DNA of 64,000 nucleotides. Source: Nonomuraea rubra (GTDB taxonomy: Bacteria; Actinomycetota; Actinomycetes; Streptosporangiales; Streptosporangiaceae). The notes beneath the pieces were generated by a model that saw nothing but the letters and a program-made list of their open reading frames with translations, searched no databases and had not been told where the DNA came from. Made by a program: the position numbers and the translations under genes. The stretch lies in contig NZ_JACHMI010000001.1 in assembly GCF_014207985.1 (NCBI RefSeq), forward strand, positions 10,399,001-10,463,000, in the 5' to 3' direction. Shown piece after piece: positions 7,935 to 18,103 of the stretch (position 1 is its first letter; every line of letters starts with the position of its first letter).

Positions 7935-8936
7935 ATGATCGGGGGGATCGGGATGGGGCCGTGGCGGCTGCTGGGGTGGTTCGCGGTCATCGCGGTGGCC
8001 TTCTTCTGCCTCTACCACGTGCGTACGGTGGCCATCTCGATCATCATCGGTGTCTTCCTGACCGCGCTGCTGCGGCCCCCGGCCCGCTGGCTCACCTCGC
8101 GCGGGCTGGGCAGGGCGGCGGCCACCACGATCGTCTTCGTCGGCGGGCTGCTGCTGGCCGGCGCGGTGATCGCGCTGGTGGTGCCGCCCACCGTGGACAG
8201 CGTGTCGGAGCTGCGGGCCAGCGTCGGCAAGGTGCTCGACGACCTGCACAACCTGGCGGCCAGGATCGGGCTCGACGACCGGCAGCTCCTCACCCAGGCC
8301 AGGGACTACCTGTCGGGCCAGAGCCGCCAGATCACCACCGGGGCGCTGGCCGGGGTCAGGACGGTCGGCGAGATCGTGGTCGGGGCCGTCCTGGCGGTCA
8401 TCCTGTCGGTGTACTTCGTGCACGGCGGCGACCGGCTCTTCCGCTGGCTGGTGGAGCTCCTGCCGGCCGCCGCCAGGCCGCGCGTGACCGAGACCGGCGG
8501 CCTGATCTTCTCGGTGATCGGCAGGTACATCCACGGCGTCGCGCTCGTGGGGCTGGTGGACGCGTTCTTCATCGGGATGGCGCTGTGGATCCTGGGCGTG
8601 CCGGTGGCGCTGCCGCTGGCGGTGCTGACGTTCGTGGGGGCGTTCCTGCCGGTGGTGGGGGCGTTCTTCGCCGGGCTGCTGGCGGCCGTGGTGGCGCTCG
8701 TGGCCAAGGGGTGGCTGGTGGCGCTGATCGTGGTGGCGGTGACCCTGGCGGTGCAGCAGATCGAGGGGCACGTGCTGGCGCCGCAGATCTACGGCAAGGC
8801 CCTCGACCTGCCGGGCGCCGTCATCCTGGTGGCGATCACGGTGGGCAGCGTGATCGCGGGGATCGCGGGAGCGTTCCTGGCCGCCCCGGTGACCTCGGTC
8901 ATCGTGGCTCTGCTCCGCCACCCGCGCTCCGCCTGA
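7935..8936 (+). CDS. AI-2E family / PerM-like membrane protein
   Basis: This 333-residue integral membrane protein of the UPF0118 (AI-2E/PerM) family has about eight hydrophobic segments. Two at the N-terminus are followed by a soluble part (SVSELRASVGKVLDDLHNLA) and then a cluster of membrane helices. The late motif VQQIEGHVLAPQIYGKALDL is characteristic of the family. Members have been linked to export of autoinducer-2 or to ion/proton antiport, and the substrate here is unknown. The ATG at 7935 lacks a clear ribosome site. The in-frame ATG at 7953 has GGGGGG six bases upstream and may be the true start. The gene is separated from iolD by 44 bases and is probably not part of its function. 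Confidence 0.85.
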   Translation: MIGGIGMGPWRLLGWFAVIAVAFFCLYHVRTVAISIIIGVFLTALLRPPARWLTSRGLGRAAATTIVFVGGLLLAGAVIALVVPPTVDSVSELRASVGKVLDDLHNLAARIGLDDRQLLTQARDYLSGQSRQITTGALAGVRTVGEIVVGAVLAVILSVYFVHGGDRLFRWLVELLPAAARPRVTETGGLIFSVIGRYIHGVALVGLVDAFFIGMALWILGVPVALPLAVLTFVGAFLPVVGAFFAGLLAAVVALVAKGWLVALIVVAVTLAVQQIEGHVLAPQIYGKALDLPGAVILVAITVGSVIAGIAGAFLAAPVTSVIVALLRHPRSA

Positions 8937-8982
8937 GCGGTCGTCACGGCGCGAACCGTCCATGGCCGTCATGATGTGAGTC

Positions 8983-9642
8983 ATGAGATGGGTCACGTTC
9001 GACTGTTTCGGAACTCTGATCGACTGGCGGCACGGCATCCGCACCAGCGCCGAGCTGATCGCGCCGGGGCAGGGGGCGCGGCTGCTGGAGGCGTACAACC
9101 GGCACGAGCACGCCGTCCAGGCCGAGTCCCCCGCCGTGCGCTACCGCCACGTGCTGGCCGAGGCGCTGCGCAGGGCGTGCGAGGAGGAGAAGGTGGAGCT
9201 CGGCGCCGACGACGCCACGGTGCTGGCCGAGACGCTCCCCTACTGGCCGGTGTTCCCCGACGTGGCGGCCGAGCTGTCGGCGCTGCGCGAGGCGGGGTGG
9301 CGGCTGGCGCTGCTGACCAACTGCGACCGCGACCTCATCGCGCAGACGCGGCGGCGGTTGCCGGTGCCGTTCGAGGCGGTGGTGACGGCCGAGGACGCGG
9401 GCGCGTACAAGCCGTCGGACGCGCACTTCGAGCTGTTCAGGAGCTCGTACGAGCCGGAGGTGTGGGTGCACGCGGCGCAGAGCTACTTCCACGACATGGA
9501 GCCCGCCCACCGGCTGGGCCTGCCCCGCGTGTGGATCAACCGCCACGGCGCGCGGCCGTCCGACCCGTCGATCGTCCCGCACGAGCTGCCCGGCCTGGGC
9601 GGGCTGCTCGCGGCGGTCGAGACCGCCGCCGCGCCCTCCTAG
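8983..9642 (+). CDS. HAD-superfamily hydrolase (haloacid dehalogenase type II-like)
   Basis: This is a soluble 219-residue HAD hydrolase. Motif I is FDCFGTLIDW with the nucleophilic Asp at residue 6. Motif II is LLTNCDRDLI. Motif III supplies the Lys in YKPSDAHFEL, and the final acidic motif is in SYFHDMEPAHRLGL. A helical cap domain lies between motifs I and II. The pattern FDCFGT is typical of 2-haloacid dehalogenase-like members, but family members act on many phosphorylated or halogenated substrates and none can be assigned. The start at 8983 places motif I at the very N-terminus, as usual. The gene is convergent with the DivIVA-domain gene, and its stop codon lies in the first unit of a tandem repeat. 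Confidence 0.85.
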   Translation: MRWVTFDCFGTLIDWRHGIRTSAELIAPGQGARLLEAYNRHEHAVQAESPAVRYRHVLAEALRRACEEEKVELGADDATVLAETLPYWPVFPDVAAELSALREAGWRLALLTNCDRDLIAQTRRRLPVPFEAVVTAEDAGAYKPSDAHFELFRSSYEPEVWVHAAQSYFHDMEPAHRLGLPRVWINRHGARPSDPSIVPHELPGLGGLLAAVETAAAPS

Positions 9643-9752
9643 CGCGCCCGCCGCTCCGGGGCCTCCTAGCGGGCCCGCCGCTCCGGGGCCTCCTAGCGGG
9701 CCCGCTGGTCCGGAACGCTCCGCGGGCTCCTATCGGGCCCGCTGGTCCAGCA
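9635..9752. repeat. 27-bp tandem repeat across two convergent gene ends
   Basis: Units starting at 9635, 9662 and 9689 share CCTCCTAGCGGGCCCGC with few changes. A fourth, related unit starts at 9726 after a ten-base insertion. Each unit carries CTAG or CTAT, so unit 1 contains the HAD gene stop and unit 4 the stop of the convergent DivIVA-domain gene. The embedded GGGCCC could form hairpins and help terminate both transcripts. Confidence 0.75.
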
Positions 9753-10281
9753 CGTCGGCGATGCCCGCGAGGAACGAGTCCACGTCCGCGATCAGGTACC
9801 CGGCCCTGAACATCACGGTCGAGAACTTCGCCTCGCGGACCTCCTTGGCCGTCACCGGGTAGTCGGTCGTGCCGCGCAGCGTGGCCACGATCCGGTCGAG
9901 GAAGGCGTCGATCTCGTCCTCGTTGTAACCGGTGCCCATGCGGCCGGGCCGGAACGCCACCCGCTCGACCCGTGCCGCCTGCGTCTCGAACCACTGCTCG
10001 CGCAGCATCTCGCCGGTGGGCTCGGCCATGGCCAGGCGGATGGGCCGCTTGGCCTGGGCCTCCAGCGCCACCACGAACGCCTCCAGCGCGAAGTCCACGG
10101 CGGTCTCCTGGTAACCGCCGCGTTTCGCGCGGAACGTGGCCGTACGGACCTCGTCGGCGGTGACGGGCTCCAACAGGTGCGAGCCTCTGCCAAGGGTCGA
10201 TTCGATCCGCCCGATCAGGGCGTCCACCTCGACGGGGTCATAGCCTGAACGCATACCCATGACGCGCGGAAAGCGGTTCAA
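9730..10281 (-). CDS. DivIVA-domain repeat protein
   Basis: This 183-residue soluble protein is built from four short DivIVA-type N-terminal motifs and has no long coiled coil. The motifs are near residues 4-28 (FPRVMG..GYDPVEVDALIGRI), 50-70 (FRAKRGGYQETAVDFAL), 109-132 (GTGYNEDEIDAFLDRI) and 155-175 (FRAGYLIADVDSFLAGI). In Wag31/DivIVA this motif sits at the N-terminus and targets curved membrane at the cell pole. Repeating it without the coiled coil resembles the actinobacterial DivI1A-domain proteins of unknown role. The start is a TTG at 10281; the first motif begins at residue 4, so a later ATG would cut into it. A cell-pole or septum role is inference. Confidence 0.75.
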   Translation of the reverse strand: MNRFPRVMGMRSGYDPVEVDALIGRIESTLGRGSHLLEPVTADEVRTATFRAKRGGYQETAVDFALEAFVVALEAQAKRPIRLAMAEPTGEMLREQWFETQAARVERVAFRPGRMGTGYNEDEIDAFLDRIVATLRGTTDYPVTAKEVREAKFSTVMFRAGYLIADVDSFLAGIADVLDQRAR

Positions 10282-10376
10282 GCCCTCACTCCTCTGGGGG
10301 TACTTCGTGCTGGGGTCCCTCTATTGTCGGACCTTTTATGCCGACCCTGCGACCCGACATATACCGTTTCGGGATC

Positions 10377-11102
10377 ATGCACCTCTCCAAGGTCTCCTTC
10401 CGTTACCGAAGACGTGATCCTCTCGTCATCGAAGACGCCGACGCCCGCCTCGCCGCCGGCGACGTCATCGAGCTGACCGGCGTGAACGGAGCCGGCAAGT
10501 CCACGCTGCTCCGCCTCCTCGCCGGCCTCGCCAGGCCGACCACCGGCACGATCGCCGGCCGGCCGCCGGTGGTCGGGTTCGCCCCCGACCGGTTTCCGGC
10601 GAGCCAGCCGTTCACCGTCACGGCGTACCTGCGGCACATGTCCCGCGTACGCGGCGGCGCCCGCTGGGAGCCGTGGATCGAGCGCCTGAACATGGGGCAC
10701 CTGCTCGACACCCCGCTCGCCGACCTGTCGAAGGGCAGCGCGCACAAGGTCGGACTGGCCCAGGCGCTGATGGCCGAGCCGGGGCTGCTGATCCTGGACG
10801 AGCCGTTCGCGGGCCTCGACGCCGACACACGCGAGGCGCTGCCCGCGATCGCGATGGAGGTGGCGGAGCGGGGCGGGATCGTCATCGCCAGCGACCACCA
10901 GGGCGGCATGCGCGGGCTGCCCGGCCTGCGCCACTGGTCGATGGTGGACGGTCACCTCAAGGAGGGCACCGCGGCGCCCCTGCCCGCGGCTCCGGCGCAG
11001 GCCACCGTGGCCGTCACGCTGCCCGCCGGGGAGTTGCAGAGGTTCCTGGCGCGGATGCGCGAGGAAGGGTTCCAGGCCCGCGAGATAGAGGAGACCCGTT
11101 GA
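10377..11102 (+). CDS. ABC transporter ATP-binding protein
   Basis: This 241-residue ATPase has Walker A GVNGAGKST, a divergent signature segment LSKGSAHKVGLAQAL, Walker B LLILDEPFAGLD and the switch His in IASDHQ. The usual LSGGQ is replaced by SKGSAHK, as seen in several export-type systems. The ATG at 10377 begins MHLSKVSFRYRRRD, the normal first beta strand; an upstream in-frame ATG at 10338 would add 13 residues of no obvious use. A C-terminal extension of about 40 residues follows the nucleotide-binding domain. The stop overlaps the TTG start of the permease gene, so the two form an exporter-like pair. The substrate is unknown. Confidence 0.85.
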   Translation: MHLSKVSFRYRRRDPLVIEDADARLAAGDVIELTGVNGAGKSTLLRLLAGLARPTTGTIAGRPPVVGFAPDRFPASQPFTVTAYLRHMSRVRGGARWEPWIERLNMGHLLDTPLADLSKGSAHKVGLAQALMAEPGLLILDEPFAGLDADTREALPAIAMEVAERGGIVIASDHQGGMRGLPGLRHWSMVDGHLKEGTAAPLPAAPAQATVAVTLPAGELQRFLARMREEGFQAREIEETR

Positions 11103-11773
11103 TCGCCCTGGCCGGCTTCCGGCTGGTCGCCTACGTGCGCTCGCACCGGGTGTACCAGGCGCTGCTGCTCACCCTGGCCCTGCTGGCCATCGTCCACGGC
11201 AGCCGGGCGCCGAGGGGCGCCGAGGCCACCGTGCTCGTGGACGGCGCCGTGCTCCTCGTGCCCATCCTGGCCTGGGCGGCCAGGAGCCTGCTCGACACCG
11301 AGCCCGACCGGCAGCGCGAGATGTCGGCGATCCAGGCCGGCGGCCGGGGCAGGGAGGTGGCGGCGGGGCTGCTGGCGGCGTTCACGGCGTGCGCGGTGTT
11401 CGCGGCGCTCGGCCTGCTCTGGGCCCTGCTGCTCGGCATCACCGGGTCCCCGCCGTCCGGCCTGCTCCTGGCCGCGCTCGCCCTGTACGTGCTCTCCGCC
11501 CTCGCCGGAACCGCGCTCGGCGCCCTCACCAGCCGCGCCGTCCTGCCGTCCCCGGCCATCTCCATCATGAGCCTGCTGCTCGGCTTCCTGGGGATGCTGC
11601 TGCTGAGCTCGACGTCGCTGTACTGGCTCACGGTGCCGCTCATCCCGTGGATGAAGGCCGCGAACTCCGGCACGGGCGAGCTGCTCGGCGCGTTCCCGGG
11701 GCTGGGCGCGATCTCGCTGGCGTGGTGCCTGATCGGCCTGGCGGCGTACGGCCGGCTCCGCCGGCGTTCGTGA
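11099..11773 (+). CDS. ABC transporter membrane subunit (ABC-2-like)
   Basis: This 224-residue membrane protein has about six hydrophobic segments (for example AVLLVPILAWAARSLL, VFAALGLLWALLLGI, LLAALALYVLSALAGTALG and ISIMSLLLGFLGMLLL). It lacks EAA motifs, which fits an ABC-2-type exporter subunit. The TTG at 11099 overlaps the ATPase stop and is preceded by GAGGAG five bases away. With the ATPase it should form a complete two-gene transporter. There is no signature for antibiotic, sodium or lipid export, so the substrate is open. The gene is convergent with rlmN. Confidence 0.75.
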   Translation: MIALAGFRLVAYVRSHRVYQALLLTLALLAIVHGSRAPRGAEATVLVDGAVLLVPILAWAARSLLDTEPDRQREMSAIQAGGRGREVAAGLLAAFTACAVFAALGLLWALLLGITGSPPSGLLLAALALYVLSALAGTALGALTSRAVLPSPAISIMSLLLGFLGMLLLSSTSLYWLTVPLIPWMKAANSGTGELLGAFPGLGAISLAWCLIGLAAYGRLRRRS

Positions 11774-11816
11774 CGCGGCTGGCCGTACGCCTCGCTGCTT
11801 GTTCGGCTTGTTCGGC

Positions 11817-12917
11817 TTATTCGGCGGCGGCGAGCTGGCCGCAGGCGCCGTCGATCTCGCGCCCGCGCGTGTCGCGCACCGTCACCGGCACGCCGTGGAA
11901 CTCCAGCCGCCGCACGAACGCCCGCTCGTCCTCCGGCCGCGAGGCCGTCCACTTGGAGCCGGGGGTCGGGTTGAGCGGGATCAGGTTCACGTGCACGAGC
12001 TTGTTCTTGACGAGCTTGCCGAGCAGGTCGGCCCGCCACTCCTGGTCGTTGACGTCCTTGATCAGCGCGTACTCGATCGACACCCGCCGCTTGGTCCTGG
12101 CCGCGTACGCCCAGGCGGCGTCGAGCACCTCGCTGACCTTCCAGCGCGTGTTGATCGGCACCAGCGTGTCGCGCAGTTCGTCGTCCGGGGCGTGCAGCGA
12201 CAGCGCGAGCGTGACCGGCAGCCCCTCGTCGGCGAGCTTGCCGATGGCGGGCACCAGCCCCACGGTGGAGACCGTGACGCCGCGCGCGGAGATGCCGAGC
12301 CCGTGCGGCGCCGGCTCCACCAGGCGGCGCACCGCCCCGATCACCTGCTTGTAGTTGGCCAGCGGCTCGCCCATGCCCATGAACACGACGTTGCTGACCC
12401 GCCCGGGCCCGCCGGGCACCTCTCCGGCGGCCAGCGCGCGGGCTCCGGCCACGACCTGCTCGACGATCTCGGCGGTGGACATGTTGCGGGTCAGCCCGGC
12501 CTGCCCGGTGGCGCAGAACGGGCAGTTCATGCCGCATCCGGCCTGCGACGACACGCACATCGTGACCCGGTCGGGGTAGCGCATGAGCACCGACTCCACC
12601 AGCGCCCCGTCGAACAGCCGCCACAGCGTCTTGCGGGTGGTGCCGCGGTCGGTGGTCTGCTCCTTGACCGGCGTGAGCAGCGTGGGCAGCAGGGCGGAGA
12701 GCTTCTCCCTGGCCGCCGCGGGCAGGTCGGTCATGGCCTGCACGTCGGTGGTGTGCCGCTCGAAGTAGTGGCGCGAGAGCTGGTCGGCGCGGAAGGCCTT
12801 CTCGCCCAGCTCCGTCACGGCGGCCCGCCGGTCTGCCATCGACAGGTCGGCCAGGTGCCGTGCGGGCTTGGCCCGCCGCGGCGCGACGAAGGTGAGCTGA
12901 CCTGGAGGCTGGGACAC
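11817..12917 (-). CDS. rlmN: Dual-specificity 23S rRNA/tRNA adenine-C2 methyltransferase
   Basis: RlmN is a radical-SAM enzyme that methylates C2 of A2503 in 23S rRNA and of A37 in some tRNAs. The 366-residue protein carries the iron-sulfur motif CGMNCPFC, the preceding QAG segment, and [11 protein letters not shown]. The two catalytic cysteines are also present, one in the early CVSSQAGC region and the resolving one in the C-terminal DGACGQL. Length and motif order match the family. It starts with a GTG at 12917 (VSQPPGQL) behind an AAAGG. It reads away from the SUFU-domain gene; the 120-base gap probably holds both promoters. Confidence 0.95.
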   Translation of the reverse strand: MSQPPGQLTFVAPRRAKPARHLADLSMADRRAAVTELGEKAFRADQLSRHYFERHTTDVQAMTDLPAAAREKLSALLPTLLTPVKEQTTDRGTTRKTLWRLFDGALVESVLMRYPDRVTMCVSSQAGCGMNCPFCATGQAGLTRNMSTAEIVEQVVAGARALAAGEVPGGPGRVSNVVFMGMGEPLANYKQVIGAVRRLVEPAPHGLGISARGVTVSTVGLVPAIGKLADEGLPVTLALSLHAPDDELRDTLVPINTRWKVSEVLDAAWAYAARTKRRVSIEYALIKDVNDQEWRADLLGKLVKNKLVHVNLIPLNPTPGSKWTASRPEDERAFVRRLEFHGVPVTVRDTRGREIDGACGQLAAAE

Positions 12918-13040
12918 TGTGCTGCCTTTGCTAGCTTGAGGGGTTTGCGACCAGGGTAATCAACGTTCGGATCGGAGGTGACATTCCTGGTCTCGCTACG
13001 GCTCGCGTCTTGGTCGCCGCCCGATCTACAGTCATCTCGT

Positions 13041-14057
13041 ATGGCGATTTTTCGGTCGGCATCCGGCGAGGGAGGCACCGAGGTCGTCCTTGCCGCCGGC
13101 AACCCGTACGGGAGCCGGACGCTCGTGGTCGAGCGGGACGAGGACTCCTCGGTAGCTTACCTGTGCTCGCCCGACGGCACGGTCCACGGAGCCGTCTGGC
13201 TGGCCAACCATCGCCCTGCCCCGGCCGTCGTGGACCTCGCCCGCATCAACGCCGGCCGGCCGCCGCTCATGCCCAGGTCCGGCACGCTGCATCCCGACGG
13301 CCGCCGGCCGCTCGGGCAGCTCAGCCCGCTGTGGTTCGAGGAGGGCGACGGCGTGGCGCTGTACGAGGACGACGAATTGCTCGCGGTCATCCCCGGCTGG
13401 GCCGACATGAGCAGGGGCATGCCCGGTTACGCGCGCGACGCGGTGGGCGAGTCGCCGTTCGCCTGGGCGCTGTCGGAGGCGCTGGAAGGGCTGCGCCCGC
13501 GGATCTCGAACGCCAGGTCCTACTGGCGCTGGCGGCACAGCGAGGGGTCGTGGCCGTCGTTCCAGCAGTTCGTGATGGGTCATCTGGACCGGGTGCTGGG
13601 GCCGGCGGGCCGGTACTGGGACGCCAGCGGCGAGCGGCTGCCGACCGTCGGCATCACCGAGCGGCCGCCGCACGGCGAGCGCGGCTTCACCGTGCTGTCC
13701 ACGGTGGGGATGAGCTGCCAGCGCATGCCGACGGTGGAGCAGTGGATCGACAAGCCCGGCGCGTACGCCAGGATCGAGCTGGCCGTGGCCACCCGCGACG
13801 ACCCGAAGGAGGCGGCGCTGCTGCTGGTGTGGTTGTCGCAGTATCCGTGGCACTCGGTGACGTGGCTGGGCCACGGGCACACGGCGAAGTGGTATCACGA
13901 GCCTTCGACGTTCCCGCTGGGCCCGCAGTACTCGGGGGTCCTGATGCAGGCCAACCCCGGCCACATGCCCGACATGTCAGGATTCGCGTTCGGGGGCGAG
14001 GTCGTCCGGTGGCTCTGGCTCTCGCCCGTCACCACGCAGGCCCTGCAGGCCCACTAG
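13041..14057 (+). CDS. Suppressor-of-fused (SUFU) domain protein
   Basis: This soluble protein of 338 residues has a SUFU-like C-terminal half. The segment from about residue 185 runs through VMGHLDRVLGPAGRYWDAS, FTVLSTVGMSCQRMP, LLLVWLSQYPWHSVTWLGHGHT and a final YSGVLMQANPG. In animals SUFU binds Gli factors. Bacterial homologues are common in actinobacteria, sometimes as immunity-type proteins, and have no settled role. The N-terminal half (residues 1-180) is not recognised. The ATG at 13041 is preferred over the frame's upstream codon at 12978, which would add low-complexity residues. The gene overlaps the end of cdsA by four bases in convergent orientation. Confidence 0.7.
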   Translation: MAIFRSASGEGGTEVVLAAGNPYGSRTLVVERDEDSSVAYLCSPDGTVHGAVWLANHRPAPAVVDLARINAGRPPLMPRSGTLHPDGRRPLGQLSPLWFEEGDGVALYEDDELLAVIPGWADMSRGMPGYARDAVGESPFAWALSEALEGLRPRISNARSYWRWRHSEGSWPSFQQFVMGHLDRVLGPAGRYWDASGERLPTVGITERPPHGERGFTVLSTVGMSCQRMPTVEQWIDKPGAYARIELAVATRDDPKEAALLLVWLSQYPWHSVTWLGHGHTAKWYHEPSTFPLGPQYSGVLMQANPGHMPDMSGFAFGGEVVRWLWLSPVTTQALQAH

Positions 14058-14911
14058 AAGAACAGCGTCATCAGCAGCCAGACCGGCACCAGCGTGGTCA
14101 CCAGCGAGTCCAGCCGGTCCATCAGCCCGCCGTGCCCCGGCAGGATCGTGCCCATGTCCTTGATGCCGAGATCCCGCTTGATCATCGACTCGACCAGGTC
14201 GCCCACGGTCGCCAGCAGCGCCGCCAGCGCCCCGATCAGCGCGCCCTGCCAGAGCTGCCCGTCCAGCAGCCACGTCACCAGCCAGGCCCCGACCGCCGTG
14301 CACGCCACGACCGACCCGGCCAGCCCCTCCCAGGTCTTCTTCGGGCTGATCACCGTGAGCTGGTGCCTGCCGAACAGCACGCCCGCGACGTACCCGCCGA
14401 TGTCGCTCGCCACGGTCACCGCGATGAAGATGAGCACGCGGTGGTTGCCGTCGTCCGGATGCAGCATCAGGGCCACGAACGCGCTCAGCATCGCGGGATA
14501 GAACAGCGTGAACACCGACGCCGACGCGTCCCGTACGTAACCGTCCGTCCCGTCGCTGAACATCCGCCAGATCAGCAGCACGAACGCGAACACCGCGAAC
14601 GTGGCCAGCAACCACTCCGGCCCGCCCCAGTACGCCCCCACCTGCATCGCCACCAGGCCCGCCAGCACGGGCACGGCGGGGACCCTGATGTCACGGGTGG
14701 CGAAGGCCTTGACCAGCTCCAGCACACCGACGCCGACCGCGCCCGCGACCACCAGGAGGAACAGCTCCTTGATGGTGTAGACGGTGCCCAGGACCAGCCC
14801 TGCCAGGACCAGGCCGACCGCGATGGCGGCGGGCAGGTTCCTGCCGGTACGGCTGCCGCCGCTCGAGCTGGTGCCAGCCGTACGTTCTTCCACAGATTCT
14901 CCAAGAGCCAC
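14054..14911 (-). CDS. cdsA: Phosphatidate cytidylyltransferase
   Basis: CdsA makes CDP-diacylglycerol from phosphatidate and CTP in the cytoplasmic membrane, the branch point of phospholipid synthesis. The 285-residue protein has a hydrophilic N-terminus (about 28 residues) and about eight membrane helices. The family signature lies near the C-terminus: SMIKRDLGIKD followed by PGHGGLMDRLDS, with the catalytic Asp/Lys pair. The GTG at 14911 is preceded by GGCGGGGG. It follows frr in the conserved order pyrH-frr-cdsA-rlmN, 84 bases downstream of frr. Co-transcription with frr is likely. Confidence 0.95.
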   Translation of the reverse strand: MALGESVEERTAGTSSSGGSRTGRNLPAAIAVGLVLAGLVLGTVYTIKELFLLVVAGAVGVGVLELVKAFATRDIRVPAVPVLAGLVAMQVGAYWGGPEWLLATFAVFAFVLLIWRMFSDGTDGYVRDASASVFTLFYPAMLSAFVALMLHPDDGNHRVLIFIAVTVASDIGGYVAGVLFGRHQLTVISPKKTWEGLAGSVVACTAVGAWLVTWLLDGQLWQGALIGALAALLATVGDLVESMIKRDLGIKDMGTILPGHGGLMDRLDSLVTTLVPVWLLMTLFF

Positions 14912-14995
14912 GGCCCCCGCCGTCGGGGCGAGGGCCGTAGGTGACCCGCTACCTGCGGCGGAGCGCTCCAGGCGACCCGCCGTGCGGCGCGCCGC

Positions 14996-15553
14996 TCAGA
15001 CTTCGAGCAGCTCGGCTTCCTTGTGCTTGAGCAGCTCGTCGATCTTCGCGACGTGCTTCTGGGTGAGGTCGTCGAGCTCCTTCTCGGCCCGCCTGACCTC
15101 GTCCTCGCCCGCCTCGCCGTCCTTGATCATCTTGTCGAGGGTCTCCTTGGCGGAGCGGCGGATGTTGCGGATGGACACCTTGGCGTGCTCGCCCTTGTTC
15201 CTGGCGACCTTGATGTACTCCTTGCGGCGCTCCTCGGACAGCTCCGGGAACGTCACGCGGATCACCTGACCGTCGTCGGTCGGGTTGACGCCGAGGTCGG
15301 AGTCGCGGATGGCCTTGATGATCGCATTCGTCGAGCCCTTGTCGTAGGGCTGAATGGTCACCATGCGCGCCTCGGGCACGTGGAAGGACGCCAGCTGCTG
15401 AACCGGCGTCGGCGTGCCGTAGTACTCGGCGTTGATCTTGTTGAACATCGAGGGGGTGACCCGGCCCGTACGGATGCTCGCGAAGTCCTCCTTCGCGACC
15501 GAAACGGCCTTGTCCATCTTTTCCTCGGCTTCGAGGAGGGTTTCGTCGATCAC
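14996..15553 (-). CDS. frr: Ribosome recycling factor
   Basis: RRF works with EF-G to split post-termination ribosomes. The 185-residue length is standard. Diagnostic segments are [20 protein letters not shown] near the N-terminus, [14 protein letters not shown], and the C-terminal helix bundle ending [20 protein letters not shown]. The GTG at 15553 has AGGGAG five bases upstream. It lies 43 bases downstream of pyrH, as in most bacteria, and upstream of cdsA. Confidence 0.97.
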   Translation of the reverse strand: MIDETLLEAEEKMDKAVSVAKEDFASIRTGRVTPSMFNKINAEYYGTPTPVQQLASFHVPEARMVTIQPYDKGSTNAIIKAIRDSDLGVNPTDDGQVIRVTFPELSEERRKEYIKVARNKGEHAKVSIRNIRRSAKETLDKMIKDGEAGEDEVRRAEKELDDLTQKHVAKIDELLKHKEAELLEV

Positions 15554-15596
15554 AGCGGCTCCCTGTCTACTAGCTGGCGTCGTCGGGCTCGCTCCG

Positions 15597-17304
<1,708 letters not shown>

Positions 17305-18103
17305 TGCTCTTTTTCCTTGTGGGATTTCGTCGTCGTCATCGTGGTGCGGGCGGGAGCCGGGATCCGGCCACCCACCCTGGGTTCGTACGGCAGGCGCCCG
17401 CCGTACAGGAGCCTGGTCTTGCTCGGGGCTTCGGGCCGGCCCGGCTTCGCTGCTGCTTCGCTCGGCATACTGCCCAGCCTCGCCTCGGCGTACCACCGCG
17501 GCTCGGCACCGCCCAACGATCTCACCTCGGCACACCACCTTCGGCCCGTCCGGACCCTCGCCCTCGGTCAAGCGCCCTCTGTCACCGCGGGCTTTCGCCT
17601 CCTGCCATCAAGCCTGCAGGAGGCGAACAGGCCGGTCTCAGCGTGCGGAGCCAGGAGATCCTGGCCTCACCGCCACCTCGCCCTGGCCTACCGCCCTGAG
17701 CCCTGGAGCGGCCCGCGCGGCGTGCCGTACTGGCTCAGCCGTTTGCCGAGCCCGGACGACTACCTTGCCTGGCCGCCCACCCGAGACTCGCAGCCATCCG
17801 GTGGTTTGCCTTATTCAGCTGTCACGTTGCCTTGCTCGCTCACTCGCCGAGTCCTGCTCGCCTACTCGCCGAGCTTTACTCGCTCACACGCCCGAGCTTT
17901 GCTTACTCGCTCACCCGAGCCTTGTTCGCTCACTCACCGAGCTTCGCTTGCTCGCACACCCGAGCGCTTTGCTCACTCGCTCCGCCCGAGCCATGCTCAC
18001 ACGCCCGAGCTTCGCTCACCCGAGCCTTGTTCGCTGACTCGCCGGGGGACCGCGGATCCACCCTCAATCGGGAAGACCCGCGGCACCCCCATACGCGCGG
18101 ACG
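17305..18103. other. Long rpsB-tsf spacer without a gene
   Basis: These 799 bases separate two genes that are usually adjacent. No reading frame on either strand has homology I recognise. Bases 17305-17816 are ordinary-looking GC-rich sequence. Bases 17817-18045 are a degenerate repeat described separately. A separate tsf promoter could lie in the first part; I see no convincing consensus. Confidence 0.6.
17817..18045. repeat. Degenerate short repeats CGCTCACTCGCCGAG in the rpsB-tsf spacer
   Basis: About ten imperfect copies of a roughly 20-base theme (CGAGCTTTGCTCACTCGC and variants such as CCCGAGCCTTGTTCGCTC) are strung together with no constant period. They read like a decayed tandem array, and there are no unique spacers of fixed length as in CRISPR. 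In the sense of the rpsB-tsf message the theme is GCGAGTGAGCAAAGCTCG, with internal complementarity of CGAG and CTCG. Confidence 0.65.

Noticed and set aside
17817..18045. Possible CRISPR or gene in the rpsB-tsf spacer
   Set aside because: Repeat spacing is irregular, there are no unique spacers, and all frames are low complexity.
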